Assembly (NCBI GenBank): GCA_032158295.1
Contig: CM063245.1
Coordinates: 3,024,700 to 3,088,699, forward strand
Reading direction: 5' to 3'
Length of the DNA stretch: 64,000 nucleotides
From: Pycnopodia helianthoides
Lineage: Eukaryota > Echinodermata > Asteroidea > Forcipulatida > Asteriidae
Part shown: positions 10,193 through 21,495 of the stretch, piece by piece
How positions within the stretch are numbered: the first letter of the stretch is position 1
How the letters are laid out: every line of letters begins with the position of its first letter
Notes under the pieces: generated by a model
The model's database searches: none
The model's input: only the letters and a program-made list of their open reading frames with translations
Told to the model about the DNA's origin: nothing
Program-made: the position numbers and the translations under genes

Positions 10193-10574
10193 TTAAAGGA
10201 GCATTACATAATTGGTTTTTGCTAACAAAACAGTTGCCAGCAGAGTAAGCACTTTATGTAATCCACCATACATAAACTGACAAACCTGTAGAAGTTTGAG
10301 ATCGATCGGCCATCTGGGTCACGAGAAAATAGTGAAAAACCGAACACACATTTGCATGAAATCATATAGGTTCAACAAATGAATAAAACGCTCACTGAGC
10401 GACAAACTCGTTAGTTTGTTCATTTCTCATCAATTATGGCATTTCAGACAGAAATATTTCAAGGGATGTTTTCTACTATCATCATCATTAGACCGTGTAA
10501 GTTTTGTGTAAATCTGTGATCAAAAAGTATATTTTACAAGTTTGTTTCTTACCAATTCTGTAATGTTCCTTTAA
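10193..10574 (+). mobile_element. Family A TTAA MITE, full length
   Basis: TTAA flanks on both sides, left end AGGAGCATTACATAATTGG and right end CCAATTCTGTAATGTTCCT. It abuts a half foldback element. Confidence 0.9.
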
Positions 10575-10717
10575 GTTAAGATGCAGTTACTGGTCCCAAC
10601 TTCAGATAACACTATAGTCTTATCTCTTTGTAAAATCGGTCCCTGGATATTGGATAGTTTAAACTAATAGACTCGTCTTTGGAACCAGCGATGTACCATC
10701 AATATAGGATATATTCC

Positions 10718-11050
10718 TTAAAGGCCCTGTACACTATTGGTAAGATCGAAAAACATGAATGTTCACAGATTCGCACATAACTTACATGATTTAAAGTAAG
10801 TAATGGTAGAAAGGGTTCCTTAGAATATTTCTGCCTTAAAATGCTATCGTTTCTGAGAAATGAGTAAAACAATTGTTTTTATAACGCGTGATAAAATCTC
10901 GATGCTTGAAAAAACAGAAAACACATAAGGTCTCTTTTCACTATTTTCTCGTGACCTCGATGACCAATTGAGCTCAAACTTTCACAGATTTGTTTGTTCA
11001 TGCATATGTTGAATCACACAAAACATGAACACGAACATGAATACCTTTTA
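10718..11050 (+). mobile_element. Family B TTAA MITE, right end eroded
   Basis: TTAA then AGGCCCTGTACACTATTGG, with the interior shared with 26181 and 41136, including TCACGCGTTAT-type hairpin remnants and the CGAGGTCATCGAGAAAATAG-like module in reverse. It ends at a decayed ATACCTTTTA. Confidence 0.8.
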
Positions 11051-12139
11051 TGCTATTGGGATTGAGTTATTGTCTTGTATACTCTAGTCGCAAAACTACC
11101 GACTTGTTAATGACCCTTAAAGGTATATTATTCTAATTGATGTGTGCCACTCTTCCAAAGTTCAAGTAACCGTTAAAGACCCATCAACTTAAAAACAGTG
11201 GAGGTCGCAAATAACCGGGGTCGTCTTTGCTAGGTTTGTGTTTCGGGTTGTTGTTGTTGTTGTTGAAGTGGCTGTGTGCCACAGTCATTATCTCCAAGTT
11301 CAAACCACTTAACCTCTACCCCAATTAGTGTCACCCTTCGCGTGCTTTATCGTCGCTGCCATCAGCGACTGCATTTTTGATCAATTACGGGTAAAACTGT
11401 TCCGATATACAAAACAACCGGAGCTCCCCCTTAGATTAGACAGCCCGCCCACCCAGTCGTCGATCCAATGTCCACACACTGCGGCCGCCGGGTGTACACA
11501 GTGTACTTTGGTGGGTGCCGAGGGTTGGACCCCGGAACCCATCCCGTCGCTGGAGTCAATGACACTCGAGCCCAAACTGCTCTTTCAATCATGCGACAAG
11601 ACTTGTCTATTTACTCGGGCGGCAACAGTCACGCGAACCCCCGGCGAAACGGGTTTTCCTGTTTTACCCGACGGCCGATGTATGTTTGGTGGGGAAACTC
11701 TCCGGATTGAAAAGATGGTTTTAAGGTACTAGGTGTTGATTTAAAAAGAATAATAATGACGGGCAGATATTTCGCTTGAAGTTTTTCGTCGTGGATGATT
11801 TTGTTACTTACTAGTAATTTGTTTTGTAAGACTTGCCGACCTGTCAAGTCGATTCGCCGGATTTTATGGGCCCCTCTCTGGTACTGTGGACATAAATCAT
11901 TTTGGGAACGAGAATTTAATATTTAGTATGAAGTTTTGAGTACCAGTCTGGTAGCCTGGTTATTTGTATTGGCTCTCTAAAACGTCAAAGTATAACTCTT
12001 TGGACCAAGTTTCAAAAAGAAGACAGAAGAGTCCGCATTGAAAAAGAAAACCATTTACTCTGTTCCCCGTAACTTTTCTTAACTTGAGTGAAATTGTTCT
12101 TTTTAAACGACTTTCTGGCTAGCTCATTTCTTTGATTTA
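11051..12139. other. Intergenic, no gene supported
   Basis: An open frame at 11328-11732 (134 codons) has no motif, and no TATA or matching frame on a relative was seen. A (TTG)n stretch lies near 11248. Nothing else is recognisable. Confidence 0.4.
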
Positions 12140-12435
12140 GAGGGTTCGAGCAGAGTGTGGGTTCGAGTCCCAGTCGTGGCACTTGTGTTCTTGAGCAAGA
12201 TACTTGACCATAATTGCTGCGTTCTTCGGAAGGGACTTTAAGCCGTAAGTTCCGTCCCGTGTACTGGGGAGGGTGCACGTAAAAGAACCCAGAACACTAC
12301 GTGTGGAACTTGTAGGGGTTAACCCCAGTGTTTTCTGGTTCACATAGCAATCACCCTTGTTTACAGGTTTCCTCAGGCTTGCGAGCTACAGTGATTGCGG
12401 CATCCATGGTTTCGTTATACCACAAATATAACAAT
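12140..12435 (+). mobile_element. tRNA-derived SINE, 5'-truncated
   Basis: A B-box-like GGTTCGAGTCC lies at 12160-12170. It is followed by the same body as the SINE at 46595: GTGGCACTTGTGTTC, AGCAAGATACTTGACC, CTGCGTTCTTCGGA and CGTAAAAGAACCCAG. The A box is not recognisable. It ends near an A-rich ATAATAAATAATAAG tract. Confidence 0.75.
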
Positions 12436-13546
12436 AAATAATAAGAAGAAATAAAACTTAACAGTTTTATAGTTTGTCTTCAACGAAGCCAATCGTCGTG
12501 TTAAAAAAAACAAAGACAATTTATAGAAATTGGTTCTGTAGAAAGTTAAGGTGAGCGCTTAAAACAAGTCTAGGCAAGGGAAACAATGATAGTAATTCGC
12601 ATACTTTAGTAAGGCGATTCCAAACAGTGCTTTACCATTTGACAAGGCAGACAATAGTAAACAATAGACTCTTTGTCTGAGGAATTCAAATTTAAGCCTT
12701 AACTTGTGACTAAGACATTTCCAACTCTAAAATGGCATATTCGCCATTGTTTTATCAGGTTTTTCAAACATACTACAAAGAATCTCCACACATAACAAAA
12801 AAAGTGTGCAGTTTTGTTTTTACTATTGACGGTTGGCATTAGTCCGCTTTATCAATTTTCAACTTTTGTTTAACATTTTAACGTTTCCATCGCGACGCTT
12901 CCGTTCAACTTGTTTGCCGAAAGGTATTTTCGGATCTCGGAAAAAAATACATATTACATCCAACAGCCGTCTGGCATGATGGAGGGGTGGTCGATTTGCC
13001 AGTTGTCGCCCGACGCCTGTTTAAGGGCGCAAGGGTTGTACTTGTTTAGTGTCTCCAGCAGTTCGGTACACGAACACACACACACACAGGCCTTCCACTT
13101 CGCACGGAAGGCCCCGCCGTTGCGTGCTGCCCTGCCTGGTCTATCCGCGCTTTGAAGCGGGACCAGCCTTCTTTTAGTGTTATCGCTATTGTTCCCTTCT
13201 CACGCAAACCTAAATCTTACCCCATTGTTATCGGGCTTTTATCGAGCCCTTTGTGAAAAAGGAGAATGAAAAAAGAACGCTGATCAAAATTGTTACCTGT
13301 TTTATGGACACAATAAATATCGCGTGCAACACGACAAGGTCTTTTGCCGAAAGGTTTCTTCTTTTTCTTTTTTTGGAACGATGTTTTTTCCAGAAACATT
13401 TTTTATTACACACGCGATGAAGTAAAAAGGCGATTACGTCACCAGAGGGAGTGGAATATCCCGCTAGCTGATGTGGTCTAGAATTTTTTTTGTTTACCGA
13501 ATTTGTTTTAAAAATGGAAAAAGTTTGCTTCTAAGCAAAACTTTAT
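12436..13546. other. Intergenic, no gene supported
   Basis: No convincing frame. One copy of the dispersed 12-bp motif lies at 13319. A short (CA)n lies near 13073. CCTTCTCACGCAAACC near 13193 also occurs near 17727, a short shared block of unknown nature. Confidence 0.4.
13319..13330 (+). promoter_or_regulatory. Dispersed motif copy 1 (ATCGCGTGCAAC)
   Basis: One of eight copies of ATCGCGTGCNAS whose flanks do not resemble one another. It contains the TNGCGTG core. Role unknown. Confidence 0.3.
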
Positions 13547-13862
13547 TTAAAGGCAGGTTTGGACACGTACTTGGTGTATCCAAACATAGGCATAGGATAT
13601 CAAACCTAGGAAATTTTGGGCTCAATTGGTCATCGAAGTTGCAAGAAAATAATGAAAGAAAATACACCCTTGTTGTGCCTGAGACTTTTTCAATTTTTGT
13701 TTGGTGCGAAAATTACCTCTTTTTCTAAAACTACACTACTTCAAAGTGAGTCGTTTCTCAGAATGTTTTATACTATCAACAGCTCTTCAGTGCTCCGCAC
13801 CATGTAAATTTTATGGTCATTAATTTTTTAGAGTATCAACCAAAAGTTTACCCTACCTTTAA
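13547..13862 (-). mobile_element. Family C TTAA MITE, diverged
   Basis: TTAA then AGGCAGGTTTGGACACGTA, with the interior TCAATTGGTCATCGAAGTTG, TTTCTCAGAATGTTTTATAC and CAACAGCTCTTCAGTG, ending TACCCTACCTTTAA. Reverse orientation relative to 24051. Confidence 0.85.
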
Positions 13863-14177
13863 AAGTTCACAGGAAAGCTTCACCACACCCACAAAAAAAA
13901 TTATAATAAAAAATCGCCCCACATATTCAGATTTTCGTCGCGGTGCTTTTTTGTACTATCAAGTTAGTTTGAAGGTTGAGGCAACATATCCATACCCTCT
14001 AGTTTTATCATAATAATATAACATTGTGAACATAAATTTTATATCATAGTTTGTACAGTGGGTTGATATTATTTCCATGTTAACGGTAGGCCATACCGGA
14101 AAAACATTAGTTTTCGAAGATAAAAACCATTTTTGGACGGAAAATCATTTTCACGTCGATTTGAATTAGTTCCTAAA

Positions 14178-14555
14178 TTAAAGGGGCACTGCATTCAAAT
14201 TTCTCAAAATGAGGCTGTTTGGAATTACTCCTTATTCCTTTTAAAGAGTTGTTCATGGACTAAGACACTTACAGTGTGTTGTAATGAGTGGTAATTAAAA
14301 AAAACTTACCTCTTGAAATTAAACCAGCGAACACACGGTCTGCCATTGTGTGGAGTCAAAAATGTTGTTCTACAAAATAGCGGACCGTGCTTAGTCATGA
14401 AAAACCACACAAAAACCGCACAACTGCAAGGATATTTATGTGAATCATTATATTCTACTTTTCAAAGCATCTTTCCAACCGTATTATTCGTTTTAAAACG
14501 AGCGCTTTTTTTATAGCCCAAGGGCGCCCAATCCGAAGGCAACGCGCCCCTTTAA
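14178..14555. mobile_element. Family E TTAA MITE
   Basis: Left end TTAAAGGGGCACTGCATTC and right end ACGCGCCCCTTTAA, with only about 8 bp of clear inverted identity. The interior phrase TGGAGTCAAAAATGTTG with the GCGGACCG block is found again near 38501. Confidence 0.65.
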
Positions 14556-14737
14556 AAAAACGTGAACGTGAGTGTAACCGTTTGTAAAAATCATCAAATC
14601 AAATTGCCATCTGATGCACCAGTTTTTGCTGGACGGCACAGAGAGACTCGTACTCAATCTAAATCAAAAAAAGATGGGCGTTTAATTGGCAAGTACTTTG
14701 AATAGCTTGCAATTTCCACTTGAAATTTCACTTCGAT

Positions 14738-14906
14738 TACTTACTTTGATTACACTTATACTTTGATTACACTTATACTTTGATTAACACTTATAACTTT
14801 ATGATTACACTTATACTTTGATTACACTTATACTTTGATTACACTTATACTTTGATTACACTTATACTTTGATTACACTTATACTTTGATTACACAACTT
14901 TGATTT
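14738..14906. repeat. 16-bp tandem repeat (TTTGATTACACTTATA)
   Basis: About ten units of TTTGATTACACTTATAC with slight indels. Minisatellite, no coding signal. Confidence 0.95.
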
Positions 14907-16678
14907 CACTTATTGATTTTACCCTTTCTGATTAACTACTTGTTATTTATTAACTTAACTTACACTAAATTATATGAGTAAACTGTTCGAAGAGTTCTGA
15001 TTTTGTTGTATTCTCTCTTTTTCCCTGGAAAACAAAAGTTGAATACACTTAAATCCACGTGTGGACAAATATTAGGCATTGAAATGGTCAATAGACTTTT
15101 TTTTCGTTTACAAACATTGACCACCGTTTTGTTTGGAAGGCCTTGAGTAGCTCAAATGTATATAAAACTGGCTTGCCAAAACATTCCAACTTTTTCATGA
15201 AGTGTAAGTTTACCTTTTGTTTTTGGACAGTCAAATTTATTTATCTGTAACATGGGTAGATTACAATGACAGCATTATTGGTCCAATAAAAAACTGTTGT
15301 ACTTTTGCAGTAAAGGCCGCCCATACTTTTGCAAAACTCGCGGCTGTGAGGTCTATTTCTCAACTAGGGAGACACAACACTGAGGTTAGACCCCCCCCCC
15401 CAACAAGAAATAAATAAATAAATAAAAATCGGCAACATCTTCGAAACAAAAGAGGGCGGTAGGCACAATGTGACCATGGAGCTTTTTTTTGTATAGCTCC
15501 ATGACATGACCGACTTAGTCTTACTTCTTTATGAGGCCCAGTTACGTTTTGCTATACCTCAAAAGCCTTCAGTGAATAACTACTTCAAGTATTGTGTGTA
15601 AGGGGGGGGGGGGGTTCTCAGTAGATTGTAAATAAATTAATTGTTGACAAAATGACTCTAGAATACTTTAGTACACATTACACAACTTTGTATCGGTGTT
15701 CTGACTGTGAGCGGGGGGAGGGGGGGTGTCCGTACCAGCCAAAAACAGATGGGGGTGATGAGCAAGAAGATACCAAGGCGGTTTCATATTTACGCCCATG
15801 AGAGCTGAAAGTTCATAAAATAGTTTTGGTAGCAAATAGATGTCCTCTTTCGAATGATAAAATTGGATGCACAACCAGCTAGACATTTTCATTTGTGGTG
15901 AGTTGGTTCTAAAGACACGGGTGGTGGTGGTGGTGGTGGTGGTGGGGGGGGGTGTATTTCACGTATCGAACCATTCAGTTGTGTATAACTTTTTCCCGAT
16001 CCCATTTTGGGGAGGGGGTGTCAAGAGGGTGCAAGGGTCCAGAGCGTTGGGGGGAGGGGGCACAGCTAGACTCGCCACTTGGCCCAACATGTCTGTCCTC
16101 TGTAGGGTTCCCTTTCAATACAATTACATCAATGTTTCGATTTTTTCCCATTGTTGAATTTCTGATAACAATTCCGGTATCTCCTTTGGCAATGCCATAG
16201 AGAAGGAGACAGAGAGATGCAACCCTTTGTGTTGACATACAAGTTTCTTTCACAAAGGACCGACCTCGCTTTGGACCAGCGGGGGCGAGTCGGAAGTCAA
16301 TACTATTACCGATGGGTGCAGCAAGTCCGTAACAGTTTCCAAGTTTATTTGTTATGCTATAATATTCTATTTTTTTTGCCTTTTCGTTCATTGTTCAGTA
16401 CTAGATTGACGGTGTGTCTGAATGACATGAAACATGTTTTCTGTTTATCTTTGTTGTTTTTTCTTCATGGGCATTTTAAGTGTTTATTCTTGGACTGTGT
16501 TGTCGTCTTTTACGGGCCGAGCTATTACAGAGACTAGAACCACACGCTAAATTCAAACCGACGTAAACTTGTGCACATAAAACATGTTAAACCAACACCA
16601 GACAAGTACAAAATAAATGAGCTGAGTATTATGACTTATTATTATTATTTTGTGAAAACAAATTTAAACCCTCTCTTA
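14907..16678. other. Intergenic with simple repeats, no gene
   Basis: Contains a C run at 15391, a G run at 15602 and (GGT)n at 15919-15945. Frames at 15867-16537 overlap these and look spurious. Confidence 0.5.
15919..15952 (+). repeat. (GGT)n microsatellite
   Basis: About nine GGT units run into a G tract. Confidence 0.9.
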
Positions 16679-16732
16679 TAGTTGCATTTGTGAGTAGGAT
16701 TTTGAACTGTGCATGGTGGAGATTGGTTTGCG
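16679..16732 (-). repeat. Solo copy of the 68-bp satellite unit
   Basis: On the minus strand the order GCAAACC, ATCTCCACCATGC, a decayed GTTCAAAATCCTACTCA and an ATGCAAC end corresponds to one unit of the 7838-8709 array. The ACTAGATTGT part is deleted. It stands alone 8 kb from the array. Confidence 0.65.
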
Positions 16733-17145
16733 AAAACACTACGTGGGCCCTAGGCGGCCCTACGGATGACATTTTTTGTTCGCAGTTCAAGATAGACTTG
16801 TGGCCGTTCGGCCAAAACATGGAAACAATTTTTTGGAACACCCCGATTGAATAAAATGCTCCTACCATGGTTCAAGTCGTGTTCCTTGAGTGCAGTGGCA
16901 ATAATGAACACCGATTCTCATTGTGCCCAAAGGGGCCAGACTATAAAACGTCTTATCGGGGCCTTTTCAAAACCACGTTTTTTTTGGTGCAGGTTCCGGC
17001 TTAGGTTACGTTGGTCAATTTTGGAAAACGTTCGATTTTGGTACGGGGCTTCAAACGGATGGAGCCTGAAGCCGCAGTTTCGAACATGGCTTTGGTCACA
17101 CTGATTTAAATGTGAACACAGTCAACATGGTTTCTATAATAGTCG

Positions 17146-17322
17146 GGGCCCAATTTCCGAAAAGCGGATTAGCACAAAAAGGAGCGAAGCACCGACAAAA
17201 TTAATGCTTACCAGAATAAGGGTTACCAGCCAAAATACCATTTCACATACTATTAGCGACTGATATCCTACTTATTTCTGCTTAGCAGTATTTCCTGCTT
17301 AAGCAGCTCTAAGAGTTGGGCA
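17146..17322. mobile_element. Family F element, diverged
   Basis: Starts GGGGCCCAATTTCCGAAAAG, interior GGTTACCAGCCAAAATACCA, and ends CTGCTTAAGCAGCTCTAAGA then GTTGGGC. Confidence 0.7.
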
Positions 17323-17349
17323 CTGGTAGTGATCTACGACTTGAGAAGG

Positions 17350-17530
17350 GGCCCAGTTTCATAAAAGCTTTGGGGCACAAGAAGTGTTTGTCTTAAAAGA
17401 GCTCAGCAGAAACTGGTTACAAGCCAAGGCACCACGACTTGCGCATTGCTCGTCACTGTTTCCCTGCTCATTTTTTTTTTTGGCTCAGCAGTTTTGTTAA
17501 ACGCTATTTTTTTTCTGCTTAATAAACAGT
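17350..17530. mobile_element. Family F-like element, diverged
   Basis: Starts GCCCAGTTTCATAAAAGC, contains GGTTACAAGCCAAGGCACCA, then CTCAGCAGTTTTG and a TTCTGCTTAATAAAC end. The right terminus is eroded. Confidence 0.5.
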
Positions 17531-19014
17531 TTAGTGTGGGTGTGAAATTGTGATAGAAACACCACTGCCGAGCGAAGGCAGCCGGCAGTGCCATTTTATT
17601 TAGAAAAAAAAAAAAAAAAAAAAAAAAATCGACCGATGTGTGTTTGTCTGGTCTAATGCCGCAATCCAGACTCATGTTATCTTGACACAGGTAGCGATAA
17701 AAGACCGTGAACGCGGCATTGTTCACCTTCTCACGCAAACCCCAGCGATAGCCTGGGCTCCATTTTGTTATCTATTGTTATCCCATAGCCTCGCTCATTT
17801 AAGGCCTCATTTACCAAAATCTGATCAAATGAAACCCCGTGGACAAAAAGGGGAGAAAACAAAATGCAAAAAAAAAAAGAGTAAAGGACAAATATTAAAA
17901 TGCGTAGACCCCGGCGTACCTTGAGATCGCGTGCGAGCAAAATTGATACGGGAAGATTAAGTCAACACGACGGTTGAGATTATGAAGTGCGGACCGGTAG
18001 ATTTGGCGGACTCTGGATCCTCAAACGGAGGGAAGGCCTCAAGAGATAATCTTTGTAATGACTCTGTATTCTTGACTATTGACCGAGCCTGTTTTTTTTT
18101 TTTTTTTTTTAAATCAGGTTAGATTGTTTCCGGTCAAAGAACACCTTCGTTTACTGATTATAAAGATTGTTGTAAAATGATTGTCTTTGATGGGGGATGT
18201 CACGCAGTTATTTTGACCACCATGAAAGATGCGCGCGCATAATGCACAGACCTGAAATACTTATGTAACACTTAGCACTAGCAGCCATCTTGTTTCTCCC
18301 CTTGTTTTAAATCCATACAACCAGACCGAGGCTGTTTAGGGTAAAGTAGTCGGATTCTTTTGTTATACGTTGGAGGAGTTTTTCATCAGCATTCAAAGCG
18401 GAACTGTAGTGCACTTTCCTGTTCAAATTAGAAACACTATTGTTGGCTTGGTCTACATGAAAATTTAATCTTTTCGATTAGTTGTGTATCGTTGTTTATT
18501 TAAACTAATTATGGTTTGTTAATTTAGCTCGATCAGGTTTTACTTACTGTTAAATTTGTTCAGTATTCTAGTAAGCTACATTCTATGGGGTTGTTGCCAC
18601 CACTGAGGTTCCCTATAAAATTGCATATTTAAAAAAAAAAATTATATTATGGCATACACGACAAAGCTATAAAGCTGACGTCACTGGCCCCGACTACCGC
18701 AACGGCAGCCATCTTGCCGGTCATGGTTACGGCCAACTGTGATCTTGCCTCTGGTCATTGACCGGCAATATGGCGTCTCAAACAAACAGTCACCGTTAAC
18801 ATCACGTGACTGTAAAACCTCTATATACACCAAGATTCACGTGTAGCTTTCAACAACAACAAAACATTTAACCCAATAATGTTTTGAGCTATTTACATTG
18901 TATTTGAATGTAACTGGCGGATTTTCACTGTTACGGGATAAAAGAACATTTATGATTTTTCAAACCCGTCCAAATTGCCCATGTCATATGCAATGATTTG
19001 TGACTGGAAATTAA
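17531..19014. other. Intergenic with poly-A/T tracts
   Basis: Poly-A near 17604-17628 and poly-T near 18090-18110. A short hairpin at 18703-18778 pairs GCCATCTTGCCGGTCA with TGACCGGCAATATGGC. A second GCAGCCATCTTG lies near 18281, and AAGATGGC is a YY1-type sequence. No gene supported. Confidence 0.45.
17926..17937 (+). promoter_or_regulatory. Dispersed motif copy 2 (ATCGCGTGCGAG)
   Basis: Contains a full KNGCGTGMSA match (TCGCGTGCGA). It is identical to copy 4, but the surrounding sequences differ. Confidence 0.3.
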
Positions 19015-19084
19015 TGTGTAAGTTATGTGTGAATCTGTGAACATTTGTGTTTTTCGATCTTACCAATAGTGTACAGGGCCTTTA
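19015..19084 (-). mobile_element. Family B TTAA MITE fragment
   Basis: Only one terminus: a TAAGTTATGTGTGAATCTG segment leading to TACCAATAGTGTACAGGGCC then TTTAA. Confidence 0.8.
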
Positions 19085-19097
19085 AGCAGGTCTGTGG

Positions 19098-19316
19098 ATC
19101 GGGCCCAGGTCCGTTTCATAGCGTTGCTTAGTCTCAAAAAGTGAGCTATAAGCACAACAAAATCATGCTAACCAGAGAAAGATTACCAGCCAAAATATCA
19201 TAACACACCATACATTCTGTATCCTGCCCACTTGTGCCATAAAGCAATGCTTGTGCTTAGCAAAACAAATGTTAAGCACTATTTTCTGCTTAAAGCAGCT
19301 CTATGAAGTTGCGTTC
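19098..19316. mobile_element. Family F element
   Basis: Starts ATCGGGCCCAGGTCCGTTTC, interior GATTACCAGCCAAAATATCA, end TTCTGCTTAAAGCAGCTCTA then TGAAGTTG. Somewhat longer than other copies through an internal GTGCTTAGC duplication. Confidence 0.7.
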
Positions 19317-20403
19317 CATTACCAGCAACATAGCATGTTATTGACATTACGTGTGACCATAGAGAGAGGGGTTCTTTCTATGTAGTGTGACTATAGCTGA
19401 AGCATGGTTGAAGCAATGATTGAAGGGAGCTAGTGAAATTATCTTAGAAGCTTCCAGACCCCCCCCCAGATCCTAACACCTGCAAACTCCACCACCCTTC
19501 GCCCAATTCCCATCGCCATCCCCCCCTCACCTCAACTCCAAGCCCGAACGGCGCCCCCAAGCTTCAGTCGGTCACCCTGCAATCGCTCCCTAATGTGACG
19601 ACCCCGACGATCAAGCGATTCTGCACTCCCAGCGTGCAAACTATAACCCAGATACTGCCGTGACACCCTCAAAATTGCAAAACCTTTTGTACCGAGATAA
19701 CAAACAAAATACAACCAAACTTCATAGCATGTGTTGTCTACTATCGTACCGCCCACCCACCAAACCCGTCCAAATTGCCCTATAATTGTCGAATGATTTG
19801 GTGGGACGTGCATTTCTGTCCATGCGTGTCTGATTTGAGCAGGGTCATGGCCCTTCTTACGTAAAAAAAAAACCTCCTTTTAATTTTTATTTGAGGACGT
19901 GTGTGGAAATTGTTTGATCCATTTGACTTTCGATGTTTATTTATTATAGACCAATGATGTTGGCTAAACTGTAACCCAGATATTGATGATAAATGTATCT
20001 TCCTTTGGGCCGAAGAAGACACCATCATGATGCTCCGCCCACTACTACCGTTTTAACGTAATCACTTCCCCGATGCATTGTCCACTAATCTTACATCAAG
20101 GTTATCGACCTTTGACCTTTATCATGGTGCCAATACAGTCTTCCTTTTCTCCCATGATAGTCGATGTTTATACCAGACCGAGGCCGAAAGGGGAAAAATA
20201 GTCGGGCTTTGTAAATAAGCTATTGTCCTCTGTAGTGTGTCCTGGGAGTAAGACATCGACTGATGTACATGATGGGGGCAGCGTGGGTGAATGTAAAAAT
20301 GTTAGCCCTCTCTACCCGAAGTTAATAGTTTTGTAGTTCTATATTTCTAAAAGCGCACTGTAGAAACTGTGTAATATATATATTTGTCTATGTGTAATTT
20401 CTG
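19317..20403. other. Intergenic, no gene supported
   Basis: C-rich patches at 19459 and 19520. CAAACCCGTCCAAATTGCCC near 19763 also occurs at 18961, and ACCAGACCGAGGC near 20174 also at 18321, so short segments are duplicated within 2 kb. No coding evidence. Confidence 0.4.
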
Positions 20404-20968
20404 ATGAAGTAAACTTCAGAAATCAAGCCAACTTTAAAGTTCAAGTCAACTTCACAGTAATGAAGTCAACTTCACAGATCATGTCAACTTCACAGATCTA
20501 GTCAACTTCACAGATCTAGTCAACTTCACAGTTAAAATCGACTTCACAGCTGAAGTCAACTTCACAGATCAAGTCAACTTTACAGATGAAGTCAACTCAC
20601 AGATCTTGTCAACTTCACAGATCAATTCAACTTTACAGATCTAGTCAACTTCACAGATCATGTCAACTTCACAGATCATGTCAACTTCACAGATCTAGTC
20701 AAGTTCACAGATCTAGTCAAGTTCACAGATCAAGTCAACTTGACAGTTCTAGTCAACTTCACAGATCTAGTCAACTTGACAGTTAAAATCGACTGCACAG
20801 CTGAAGTCAACTTCACAGCTGAAGTCAACTTCACAGATCAAGTCAACTTTACAGATGAAGTCAACTTCACAGATCTATATAGTCAACTTCACAGATCATG
20901 TCAACTTCACAGATCATGTCAACATCACAGATCTAGTAAACTTCACAGATAAAGTCAACTTCATCGAT
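20404..20968. repeat. 18-bp tandem repeat (AGTCAACTTCACAGATCT)
   Basis: About 31 units with GTCAAC starts at 20465, 20483, 20501, 20519 and onward at an 18-bp period. Variants (GTTAAAATCGACT, GCTGAAG) recur in the same order near 20531 and 20783, showing a higher-order unit of about 250 bp. Because 18 is a multiple of three, one frame reads a six-residue HRSSQL-type repeat; this is a by-product. Confidence 0.95.
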
Positions 20969-21011
20969 CCCCCTCCCTTCTCCAAATAAAAATGTCTGGT
21001 TACGCCACCGA

Positions 21012-21122
21012 CGTGCACTCTAAAACTCACAGGGGGCCCTGACCCATTTCTGAATCTGGCTGACCCGGAAAGTGTTTTTAACAAAATTAGATTTTTAACT
21101 CGGATTCTACGTCAGTTTAAAA
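21012..21122. mobile_element. Family R (GACCC-type) fragment
   Basis: CTCTAAAACTCACAGGGGGC, CTGACCCATTTCTGAAT, GACCCGGAAAGTG and ACTCGGATTCTACGTCAG match the first half of the 6736 element. Confidence 0.55.
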
Positions 21123-21302
21123 AAACTAGAGGATGGAAATTAATTTATCTTCCCCCAAAAAACAAACGATCTATCTTTTTACATTTTTAAAAAGTCCTAG
21201 TTCCATTTTGGAAACCCGGTATTTATAACCTTCAATTCCCGGGTTGCGTGTCACACCTGGGTTCTGAAGTACCCGACTAGTGTTAGTAACCACTACGCCT
21301 CA

Positions 21303-21495
21303 GGGCCCAATTTCATAGAGCTGCTTAAGCAGAAAATATTGCTTAACAATTGCCTGCTAAGCAGAAATGAGCAGGAGACCAGTCCCAAATTGCACATGTG
21401 ATATGGTAGTTTGGCTGGTAACCTTATTCTGGTAAGCATAATTTTGGTAGTGCTCAGTTACTTTTTGTGCTTAAGCAGCTCTATGAAATTGGGCC
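21303..21495. mobile_element. Family F element, best preserved
   Basis: Terminal inverted repeats are GGGCCCAATTTCATAGAGCT (then GCTTAAGCA) and TGCTTAAGC then AGCTCTATGAAATTGGGCC. 193 bp, non-coding, a typical MITE hairpin. Confidence 0.85.

Noticed and set aside
11328..11732. 134-codon frame
   Set aside because: No recognisable domain, no splice or promoter context, composition like intergenic sequence.
13193..17735. Other TTGCGTG/CACGCAA cores (for example CTCACGCAAACC at 13199 and 17732) as XREs
   Set aside because: They sit in a short shared block far from any recognised gene. They show that the core does have a background frequency in this DNA.
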